Of a stretch of DNA of 8,571 bases, positions 1 through 6,837 are shown one piece after another (the stretch's first letter is position 1; every line of letters begins with the position of its first letter). Location of the stretch: positions 1 through 8,571 of the forward strand of contig PLEA01000334.1 of assembly GCA_003136335.1 (NCBI GenBank), in the 5' to 3' direction. A program made the position numbers and the translations under genes. The notes under the pieces are model-generated. The model worked only from the letters and a program-made list of their open reading frames with translations. It did no database searches and was not told the origin of the DNA. This DNA is from Acidobacteriaceae bacterium. GTDB taxonomy: Bacteria; Acidobacteriota; Terriglobia; Terriglobales; SbA1.

Positions 1-746
<746 letters not shown>

Positions 747-966
747 CTGGTTGCTCGTGCCCCATTTGCTCGCTCAGTCAATCGCATAGATCCAATCGCG
801 AGCTGACCCGGAATCCGACCGAAGTTCCCACGATACGCGGGCACCTTCCCGCGCGGCAAGATCTGGATGGGCCTCTGTCAGAACATCCGAACCGCTTTCA
901 AGAATTTCAATTTGAGACGAAACTGCCATGCTTGGTTGCCGAGCTGGGCAACACCTGAGTCTATGC

Positions 967-995
967 TTTCGCTTTGAACAACAGTGCGATAGAAT
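967..995 (+). promoter_or_regulatory. Candidate sigma-70-type promoter for the OmpA-like gene
   Basis: A -10-like TAGAAT (990-995, 5/6 to consensus) has a weak -35-like TTTCGC (967-972) 17 bp upstream. It would give a leader of roughly 100 nt before ATG 1107. The -35 is poor, so this rests mainly on the -10 and its position. Confidence 0.3.
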
Positions 996-997
996 TT

Positions 998-1088
998 CTC
1001 GTTCCCACGAAACTTCTTGGCTCGAACGAGCTTACTACGCTGGGTTTTTCCCATAAACGTCTCGTTGCCATAACTACCGGCGAACGAG
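998..1088 (+). repeat. Four alternating CTCGTT/AACGAG copies in the OmpA-like leader
   Basis: The hexamer CTCGTT occurs at 998-1003 and 1061-1066, and its reverse complement AACGAG at 1025-1030 and 1083-1088, giving two inverted pairs. The second pair extends with GCC/GGC after a one-base bulge and could form a hairpin ending about 9 nt before the GGAGGA ribosome-binding site. A third short repeat, TGGG/CCCA around five T's, lies at 1041-1053. This could be a folded leader RNA or a set of operator half-sites. Confidence 0.4.
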
Positions 1089-1106
1089 TCACATTTCGGA
1101 GGATTC

Positions 1107-2933
1107 ATGATAGTGAACAGCCCTACAAGTAGCGGTCGCCTTTTTGCAGCCTGCTTCTCAGTCCTGATTGTAGTGGTTTTGATTTCCGCTTGTGCGTTGG
1201 CTCAAACGGATTCCAACCCGAAATGGGATGCGTTTATCGGCTATCAGTACCTGCATCCTGGCGGCACGGTCCCGGCGGCAGGCACTGACCCCAACAATCC
1301 GGCGTCCTTTCAGTTTCCAGACATGTCGAAGGGGATCGGCGGCGCTCTTACTTTCAACTTCGATCCGCATTGGGGTTTCGAAACCGACTTCGGATACAAC
1401 TGGAATTCGGGCCAAGCCGCTTCGGAATTGACTGCATCCGCGGGACCGCGGTTCATCTGGCGTACCGATACGGCAGCGTTCTTCCTGCATGCTCTGCCCG
1501 GGCTCAATCGAGTCAGTTACGACTCTGGAGGAATCACCCACAACGGTATTGGTGCGATTCTGGGCGGCGGCATGGATCTTCCGATTTCGAAAAGGCTTTC
1601 CTGGCGATTGTTTCAACTAGACTACGTCTGGGCTCGGCACAACTTCGCGAGTCGGGTTGCTCCGGAGTTTCCCTCTCTGCGGCGTCCTGCCTTCGAAGGC
1701 GTCAGACTGCGCACCGGCATCGTGATCAATTTTGGTGGCGCAGAGGCAGTAGCGCCCACCGCAGCCTGTTCGGTGCAGCCAGCGGAAGTGCTGGTGGGCG
1801 AACCGATCACCGCCACCGTCACGCCCAGCAATTTCAATCCTAAGCACACAGTTACTTACAGTTGGAGCGGTAATGGCGGGCAGGTCACCGGAAAAGACAC
1901 CACGGCGAGCATCGACACCACCAGCGCCGCTCCGGGTTCCTATGCGGTCACGGCGCATGTGACCGATCCGAAGGCCAACAACAACGTAGCAAGTTGCTCA
2001 GCGAACTATACGGTGAAAGCGTTGCCGCCGAAAAATCCACCAACGATGTCATTGTCGGCTAGCCCGGCCAGCGTCGCTCCCGGTGGAAGCGCAACCCTGA
2101 CCGCCTCCTGCACAAGTCCTGACGGCGCCCCCATCTCCGTTGCTAATTGGACAGCGACCGGCGGCACTGTTTCCGGCAGCGGCAACTCGGCAACCTTGAA
2201 CACTGCTGGCGCTGCGCCAGGTACGGTGACTATCACGGCGACCTGCACCGATTCGCGTGGCCTAAACGGCCAAGGCTCAACTCAGGTAATGGTGGAAAAT
2301 CCGCCACCACCACCAGCGCGCAGTCCTGCGATCGAGGTTCTGGAGGCCCGGCTCGCTCTGCACAGTATTTATTACCCAACCGCTCAGCCTGCGACCGATC
2401 GGCCGGGTGCTGGTCTGGTGCCGAGTCAACAGAGGACCTTGCAGGCCTTGGCAACGGACTTTAAAACCTATCTCCAGTCCAAGCCAGACGCTCACCTCAT
2501 TCTCGAGGGGCACGCCGATGTTCGTGGTACGGACGAGTTCAACCAGAGGCTCACGGAACGTCGCGTGGCCAGTGTAAAAGCCTACCTGGTTAGGCAAGGC
2601 ATTCCGGACTCCAGCATCGAGACCGTGGCCTATGGCAAGCAACGTAATTTGACCGTGGAGGAAGTGAAGGATTCGGTGCAGAAGAATCCGGAACTGACTC
2701 CTGAAGAGCGGCAGCGAGCCATGCTGAGAATTGGGGTCATCAAACTGGCCAGCAATCGCCGCGTCGATGTCACTCTGAAAACCTCAGGCCAGACCGAGAC
2801 CTCAGTCCGGCAATTTCCCTTCAATGCAGCCGATGCTTTGAGTCTGATCGGCGGTAGGGAAAGTGAAGGGAAGAAAACCACCAAACCTGCTCCGCGGAAG
2901 AGGGCAGTGAGGAAACCGGCGCCGAAACCGTAA
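1107..2933 (+). CDS. OmpA-family outer-membrane protein: beta-barrel, two Ig/PKD-like domains, OmpA domain
   Basis: A predicted envelope-tethering protein of 608 residues. A signal peptide spans about 1-32 (hydrophobic 12-31, likely cut at ALA|Q); ISAC (26-29) also loosely fits a lipobox. Residues 36-210 resemble an OmpA-like barrel with alternating aromatic strands ending in VINF. Two Ig/PKD-like domains follow (about 217-304 and 311-397), each with a Cys pair (C221/C297 and C335/C380) that could form a disulphide. A PPPPPA linker leads to an OmpA peptidoglycan-binding domain (about 408-557) with GHADVRGT; D471 and R486 align with the diaminopimelate-binding Asp/Arg of OmpA proteins. The domain holds a charged insertion of about 30 residues (514-545) before NRRVDV. 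The tail is rich in Lys, Pro and Arg. GGAGGA (1098-1103) lies only 3 nt from ATG 1107; GTG 1113 (codon 3) would have better spacing. It is monocistronic, with a terminator just downstream. Confidence 0.88.
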   Translation: MIVNSPTSSGRLFAACFSVLIVVVLISACALAQTDSNPKWDAFIGYQYLHPGGTVPAAGTDPNNPASFQFPDMSKGIGGALTFNFDPHWGFETDFGYNWNSGQAASELTASAGPRFIWRTDTAAFFLHALPGLNRVSYDSGGITHNGIGAILGGGMDLPISKRLSWRLFQLDYVWARHNFASRVAPEFPSLRRPAFEGVRLRTGIVINFGGAEAVAPTAACSVQPAEVLVGEPITATVTPSNFNPKHTVTYSWSGNGGQVTGKDTTASIDTTSAAPGSYAVTAHVTDPKANNNVASCSANYTVKALPPKNPPTMSLSASPASVAPGGSATLTASCTSPDGAPISVANWTATGGTVSGSGNSATLNTAGAAPGTVTITATCTDSRGLNGQGSTQVMVENPPPPPARSPAIEVLEARLALHSIYYPTAQPATDRPGAGLVPSQQRTLQALATDFKTYLQSKPDAHLILEGHADVRGTDEFNQRLTERRVASVKAYLVRQGIPDSSIETVAYGKQRNLTVEEVKDSVQKNPELTPEERQRAMLRIGVIKLASNRRVDVTLKTSGQTETSVRQFPFNAADALSLIGGRESEGKKTTKPAPRKRAVRKPAPKP

Positions 2934-2966
2934 CCACGGGGCTGGTAACTAAGAGGAAAATATAAA

Positions 2967-3000
2967 CCGGAGGGCGGTTTACCGCTCTCCGGGTTTTTTT
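2967..3000 (+). terminator. Rho-independent terminator after the OmpA-like gene
   Basis: An 11-bp stem (CCGGAGGGCGG, 2967-2977, with CCGCTCTCCGG, 2982-2992; one G-U pair) closes a TTTA loop and is followed by G and seven T's (2994-3000). It begins 34 nt after the stop codon. The other strand is also T-rich after the stem, so it could work in both directions. Confidence 0.93.
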
Positions 3001-3080
3001 GGCGGCGCCGGCTGGCTGCGGACGCCCTAAAATGTGTGCACAAATTCCCCATCCGGAAGAATCTACACGGCCCACCGAAA

Positions 3081-3112
3081 GTGTCATAGCCAAGTTGTTG
3101 ATTTAATGACAC
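3081..3112. repeat. Perfect 7-bp inverted repeat upstream of the lipoprotein gene
   Basis: GTGTCAT (3081-3087) and ATGACAC (3106-3112) are exact reverse complements 18 nt apart. The right arm overlaps a -10-like TTTAAT (3102-3107) with no clear -35. A repressor-type operator for the downstream gene is possible, but a 7-bp pair can arise by chance. Confidence 0.35.
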
Positions 3113-3173
3113 CGTGACTGGTATTCGGGTTGCCACCTCCTTTGTTGAAAAAACACGGGCGAGGATACTTCGG

Positions 3174-3824
3174 ATGAGCCGGTTCCGCGGACTAAGAAGT
3201 TTCACCATTGGGACGATATTACTATCCCTGCTGTGGGCGACTGGCTGCGCCCCGCCGATGGGCCTGGAAAGTGGCCACGGCACCGCTCCAGCAGACCAGC
3301 ATCCAGTTCCCTTCCATGATGGCGATGGAAAACCGGGCAATTCTTCAGCGGCTGATGACAACGGTCTGAAGCCTGAAACGGATCTTCCTTTCCAGAATCC
3401 TCAAAATCTGCCCGCCGGCACGTTGCTCACGGTTCGACTGAAGAAGCCCATCTCCGCCGAGAATCCGGACGCGAATGCCACCTTCGAGGCAGTCGTCGAC
3501 CAACCTGTTGTCATCGCAGGGAACAAACTGGTTCCGCTCGGCGCGACCGTGTCAGGACGGGTGGAGTCTGCCCGGGCCTCCAACCTCAAGCGTAATCGTG
3601 GTTATGTTCGCGTGACCCTCGATTCGATCCACCTCGCGGGATTGAAACTGTCGGTTCAGACGTCCAGCCTTTTCGTGCGCGGGAACGCCCGCGAAACCCA
3701 AACAGCTCTTCAGCGCGAGGCTTTCGCTACGATTATTCGGATCGAGGAAGGCCGTCGGCTTACCTTCCGCCTGACCGAACCCGTCGATATTGCCGTCAGC
3801 CAACGCGTACCAGCGGACCACTAA
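3174..3824 (+). CDS. Probable lipoprotein of unknown function with PAGT...VR beta-rich domain
   Basis: From ATG 3174 the product has 216 residues. The N-terminus is a short basic region (SRFRGLR), a hydrophobic stretch and ATGC followed by APP, which fits a signal-peptidase-II lipobox with Cys at about residue 26. A hydrophilic, low-complexity linker follows, then a beta-rich domain starting at PAGTLLTVRLKKPIS and containing PLGATVSGRVESA. This pattern recalls small Acidobacteriota envelope proteins and, loosely, TrbI/VirB10-like beta domains; that comparison is from memory and does not establish a function. The same frame stays open to GTG 3114, but that start has no Shine-Dalgarno and would put about 30 residues before the hydrophobic core. 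ATG 3174 has GAGGA (3161-3165) at 8-nt spacing, so I prefer it. It follows a terminator and a 240-bp gap, so it is probably transcribed alone. Confidence 0.75.
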   Translation: MSRFRGLRSFTIGTILLSLLWATGCAPPMGLESGHGTAPADQHPVPFHDGDGKPGNSSAADDNGLKPETDLPFQNPQNLPAGTLLTVRLKKPISAENPDANATFEAVVDQPVVIAGNKLVPLGATVSGRVESARASNLKRNRGYVRVTLDSIHLAGLKLSVQTSSLFVRGNARETQTALQREAFATIIRIEEGRRLTFRLTEPVDIAVSQRVPADH

Positions 3825-4054
3825 CCCTTCATAACCACCCCACCTCTACATTCTGGCCAAGTTTTCCACAGAAAAATTTCCCGTTTTAGTGACATCTGCC
3901 CTTAGCAAACGCAAAGTCCATTCTCTATAGTGGGCTTCGAAATGGGATCTGATTTGGAGTTAACGCCGACTGAATTCCCATTTTAGGAAAACCAAGGTCT
4001 CGAGCGACCGAATGACAGGTTCCTTCCGGGAATCATTCCGCGCAAAGTAGATAT
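3825..4054. other. Intergenic region upstream of the kinase-regulator operon
   Basis: A 230-bp, relatively AT-rich spacer with no coding potential that I can support. It holds a candidate promoter (3902-3931) and an 8-bp inverted repeat, AAATGGGA (3940-3947) with TCCCATTT (3976-3983), just downstream of the -10 in what would be the 5' leader. The ribosome-binding site before ATG 4055 is weak (AAAGTAG). No clear terminator follows the lipoprotein gene. Confidence 0.5.
3902..3931 (+). promoter_or_regulatory. Candidate sigma-70-type promoter for the kinase-regulator operon
   Basis: TATAGT (3926-3931, 5/6 to the -10 consensus) is preceded at 18 bp by TTAGCA (3902-3907, 4/6 to TTGACA). Transcription would start near 3938 and give a leader of about 115 nt that contains the AAATGGGA/TCCCATTT inverted repeat. 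Confidence 0.4.
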
Positions 4055-5257
4055 ATGAGCGCTGCTCCTGAGTTCGCTTGGACACCGCAAGATTCGAAAA
4101 CGGAACTGTGTCCCGTTTTCGAGTTTGCACCGCTCGGCCTGGCGCAATGCCAGCCCCTGGGCAACGTCACCGTGCTAAATCCAGCCTTGAAGCAGATGCT
4201 CGGTGGCAAGTGGAAGATCGCGCCGTCACTTTGCTTTGCGGATCTGCTTCATCCTCAAGAGCGCGCCGAAGGCGAACGCCTTTTCCGCGAACTGTTTGAG
4301 CGGCGACGCGACAGTTTTCAAATTGACTCCCAGAGCGTGGGTGCGAATAGCCAGCCGCTGCGCTGGACCGCATGGAGGGTGTCCGGTACGAGCCGTGAAC
4401 TCGACTACGCGCTCGCCCTGGCACAAGACGCTCCGCCTACCCACCAGGCTGAGCAGCGTCTCCGCCAGGCCGAGAAGTTGGAAGCCGTAGGCCGTTTGGC
4501 CGGAGGAGTAGCTCACGACTTCAACAATCTTTTGACCGGAGTGCTTTTGTATTGCGATCTGCTCGTGGCCAGTCTGGAGCCGGGCGACCGTTTGCGCAAG
4601 TATGCCGAAGAAATCCGGAATGCCGGCATGCAGGCCACTGGCTTGGTGCGCCAGTTGCTCGCGGTGGCCCGACCCGCGAATTTCGAGCCGCGCCCGCTGT
4701 CTCTTAACGAGATCGCCCAAGGCATGCGCAACCTGCTGGTTCGCCTGATTGGAGAAAACATCGATCTGCAATTCCACCTGGATCCCAATCTTGGTTTGGT
4801 CAAGATGGATCCCGCCCAATCTCGGCAAATCTTGCTCAACCTGGTGCTCAACGCGCGGGACGCAATGCCCGGCGGAGGCAGGATTACGGTTGAAACCAGC
4901 AATTGCAAAGTCCAGTTACTCCCCTCACCAGATCTTGGGGCGAGTAACCCAACCTCGCTCTCCTGTGCGCTTTTCGTGGTGGCTGACAATGGGATTGGCA
5001 TGGATGCCGCTACGCGCGCGCATCTGTTCGAAGCTTTCTTCACTACCAAGGCCGGCAGAGGCACAGGCCTCGGACTGGCGACGGTCCATGACATCGTGAC
5101 CAGTAACGGCGGCCTGATTCATGTGGAGAGCGCACCGGCGTGCGGCACGCGCCTATCCGTTCTTCTGCCCCTTGTTCCGGAAGCAGTTCCGGATTCCCAG
5201 ATCGCGCACGACTTTCCCCCTGAAAAGAACCAAGCAGTACCCATACGCAAAGGATAA
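4055..5257 (+). CDS. Soluble PAS-domain sensor histidine kinase (NtrB-like)
   Basis: A 400-residue sensor kinase with no signal peptide or membrane segment, so it probably senses a cytoplasmic signal or a partner protein. Residues about 22-128 look like a PAS domain (FAPLGLAQ, VLNPALKQMLG, DLLHPQER), followed by a short coiled-coil stretch. The DHp domain carries the phospho-accepting H154 in GVAHDFNNLL (151-160). The ATPase domain has the N box (N262/N266, LNARDAMPGGG), the G1 box DNGIGMD (311-317), the F box LFEAFFTTK (324-332) and the G2 box GRGTGLGLA (334-342), so all catalytic motifs are intact. The C-terminal tail after about 372 is short and unstructured-looking. The stop lies 19 nt before the adjacent response regulator, which is almost certainly its partner. 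The HDFNN H-box resembles that of kinases paired with NtrC-type regulators. The signal is not deducible. Confidence 0.95.
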   Translation: MSAAPEFAWTPQDSKTELCPVFEFAPLGLAQCQPLGNVTVLNPALKQMLGGKWKIAPSLCFADLLHPQERAEGERLFRELFERRRDSFQIDSQSVGANSQPLRWTAWRVSGTSRELDYALALAQDAPPTHQAEQRLRQAEKLEAVGRLAGGVAHDFNNLLTGVLLYCDLLVASLEPGDRLRKYAEEIRNAGMQATGLVRQLLAVARPANFEPRPLSLNEIAQGMRNLLVRLIGENIDLQFHLDPNLGLVKMDPAQSRQILLNLVLNARDAMPGGGRITVETSNCKVQLLPSPDLGASNPTSLSCALFVVADNGIGMDAATRAHLFEAFFTTKAGRGTGLGLATVHDIVTSNGGLIHVESAPACGTRLSVLLPLVPEAVPDSQIAHDFPPEKNQAVPIRKG

Positions 5258-5276
5258 AGAAGAGGAACGAAACACC

Positions 5277-6710
5277 ATGACGTCACCAGCTTTGAGTCCG
5301 GCTAATGCCGTACCGCAGACACAACCCGCCAATTTTCTCAACCTTCTGATTGTTGACGATGAACGATCCATCCGCGAGGCCTGCCGCGAAGTAGCGCTGT
5401 CCCTGGGATTTACCGCCTATGCGGCCGATTCCGCCGAGCACGCCTACCGGGTTCTTGACACCCAGCCTTTCGACGCCGTCCTGCTCGACCTGCGCCTGCC
5501 TGGCGTCGGCGGCCTGGAGGCGCTGCGGCGCATCAAGGAACGCCGTCCTGAGGCCGTCGTCACCGTCGTGACCGGCTACGGTACCGTGCAGTCGGCCGTG
5601 CAGGCCATGAAGAATGGCGCCTACGACTACGTGACCAAACCCTTCAGCGTCGACGAACTGAAGATGCTGCTGGAACGCGTGGGCACCCACTTGAAGCTGA
5701 AGTCCGAAAACCGCCTGCTGCGCGAAAAGGTGAAGTCCAAGCAGGGATTCGGCGGCATTGTCGGCCGGGCCCCCGAAATGGAAAAGCTCTATCGCATCAT
5801 CGCCAAGGCCGCCAACAGCATTCACCCGGTGTTAATCCTGGGCGAAAGTGGCACCGGCAAGGAAATGGTGGCACGCTCCATTCACAATTCCGGTCCGTTC
5901 CGCGATAAGCCATTCATTCCGGTGGACTGTGGATCGTTAGTCCCCACCCTGATCGAGAGTGAATTGTTCGGCCACATGAAAGGTGCCTTTACCGGCGCCA
6001 ACCAGTCCAAAGATGGACTCTTGGCGATGGCCGAAGGTGGAACGGTATTCCTCGACGAAGTCGGAGAACTCCCTGTCGATCTGCAAGCCAAAATGCTGCG
6101 AGCCATTCAGGAAAAAGAAATTCGCCCCGTCGGGAGCACGCGCCGGGTGCCCATCAATGTGCGTATCCTGGCCGCCACCAACCGCGACCTGGAACAAGCC
6201 GTCACTCAAGGCGAGTTCCGCCGCGATCTTTATTTCCGTCTCAACGTCCTCAATCTGCGGATTCCCTCGCTGCGCGAGCGTCGGCAAGATATCCCCCTGC
6301 TGATCGCCTATTTCCTGGAACGGTTGGTGCGAACTTCCGGACAGGAAAAAGTACTCAGCGACGAAGCCCTCAAAGCCATGCTGGCCTATGACTGGCCCGG
6401 TAACGTTCGCGAGCTGGAAAATTGTCTGGAACGGACTTATGCCTTCACTAGCGGTCCGCTGATCCACACCACAGACTTGCCTCGCGAGGTGGCCAATCTG
6501 CCATTGCCAGAGTCGTCCCTCAATGGAAACGAAGATACCACCGCACGCGGAAAAATCATTCCCATGGCAGAACTCGAGAAGCGAACGATCTTAAACGCCA
6601 TCACGGAACTCAACGGCGACAAACTGCAGGCCGCTCGCCTGTTGGGAATTGGGAAAACAACCCTCTACCGCAAGCTCAAGGACTACGCAGCTCAGGAATA
6701 TTCAGCGTGA
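5277..6710 (+). CDS. NtrC-family sigma-54-dependent response regulator (complete)
   Basis: A 477-residue activator of sigma-54 promoters. The receiver (about 21-138) has the acidic pair D27/D28, phospho-acceptor D71 in VLLDLRLP, T99 and K121 (TKPF). The AAA+ domain (about 160-395) has Walker A GESGTGKE (189-196), GAFTGA (236-241), Walker B VFLDEVGE (257-264) and the arginine-finger region FRRDLYFRLNV. After a linker, a Fis-type HTH spans about 433-472 (NGDKLQAARLLGIGKTTLYRKL). All key residues are present and the length is normal for the family. The frame is open upstream to 5121, but that would overlap the kinase by 137 nt. ATG 5277 has GAGGA (5262-5266) at 10 nt and puts the receiver at the usual place. 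It lies 19 nt after the kinase stop, so the two are co-transcribed. It is paralogous to the partial regulator at 1-746. Target promoters are unknown. Confidence 0.96.
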   Translation: MTSPALSPANAVPQTQPANFLNLLIVDDERSIREACREVALSLGFTAYAADSAEHAYRVLDTQPFDAVLLDLRLPGVGGLEALRRIKERRPEAVVTVVTGYGTVQSAVQAMKNGAYDYVTKPFSVDELKMLLERVGTHLKLKSENRLLREKVKSKQGFGGIVGRAPEMEKLYRIIAKAANSIHPVLILGESGTGKEMVARSIHNSGPFRDKPFIPVDCGSLVPTLIESELFGHMKGAFTGANQSKDGLLAMAEGGTVFLDEVGELPVDLQAKMLRAIQEKEIRPVGSTRRVPINVRILAATNRDLEQAVTQGEFRRDLYFRLNVLNLRIPSLRERRQDIPLLIAYFLERLVRTSGQEKVLSDEALKAMLAYDWPGNVRELENCLERTYAFTSGPLIHTTDLPREVANLPLPESSLNGNEDTTARGKIIPMAELEKRTILNAITELNGDKLQAARLLGIGKTTLYRKLKDYAAQEYSA

Positions 6711-6810
6711 AGCGCCCAACTCTGAACACGCATCTGGGTCGGAAGTACCGCAGCGGGAAGCCGTTTTGACGCCGACATTGCTAAGCGCCATGTTTTCAGC
6801 GGGCGCACTG

Positions 6811-6826
6811 TGGCGGCGAACGTGCT
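6811..6826 (+). promoter_or_regulatory. Weak sigma-54 (-24/-12)-like element
   Basis: TGGCGGCGAACGTGCT keeps the invariant GG (6812-6813) and GC (6824-6825) at the correct spacing and matches TGGC and TGC of the consensus, but lacks the AC and first T. Transcription would start about 6837, directly at the ATG of the next gene, implying a leaderless message. The match is marginal and may be chance. Confidence 0.2.
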
Positions 6827-6837
6827 AATGAAAGGAT

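Larger units (their letters stand above)
747..1106. other. Divergent intergenic region with several small inverted repeats
   Basis: These 360 bp separate the minus-strand regulator from the plus-strand OmpA-like gene, so they should hold both promoters. I find no convincing protein gene. Direct observations: a perfect 6-bp inverted repeat CGCGGG/CCCGCG with a 6-nt loop at 836-853; a second, GTTGCC/GGCAAC with a 6-nt loop, at 935-952; and further repeats nearer the OmpA-like gene (listed separately). Neither hairpin is followed by a T tract, so they are not standard terminators. They may be operators or chance. No good sigma-54 (-24/-12) element was found on either strand. Confidence 0.6.

Noticed and set aside
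878..1108. 76-codon minus-strand frame in the divergent intergenic region
   Set aside because: It has no good ribosome-binding site, no domain, and its start overlaps the start of the OmpA-like gene; the composition is not convincing.
1158..1616. 152-codon minus-strand frame inside the OmpA-like gene
   Set aside because: It has no domain and lies fully inside a well-supported gene on the other strand.
3114..3173. GTG 3114 as the start of the lipoprotein gene
   Set aside because: There is no Shine-Dalgarno, and the signal peptide would have a 30-residue n-region; ATG 3174 with GAGGA at 8 nt fits better. It cannot be fully excluded.
4028..4041. GG-N10-GC pair upstream of the kinase, resembling a sigma-54 promoter
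   Set aside because: Only the invariant dinucleotides and one other base match, and such a pair is common by chance.
4226..4828. 200-codon minus-strand frame inside the kinase gene
   Set aside because: It is a shadow of the kinase, whose motifs are all in the plus-strand frame.
5121..5276. Upstream extension of the complete response regulator by 52 codons
   Set aside because: It would overlap the kinase by 137 nt and add an Arg-rich stretch before the receiver; ATG 5277 has a good Shine-Dalgarno.
6766..6794. TTGACG with CATGTT 17 bp downstream as a promoter for the small signalling gene
   Set aside because: The -35 is good, but the -10 matches only 3 of 6 bases.
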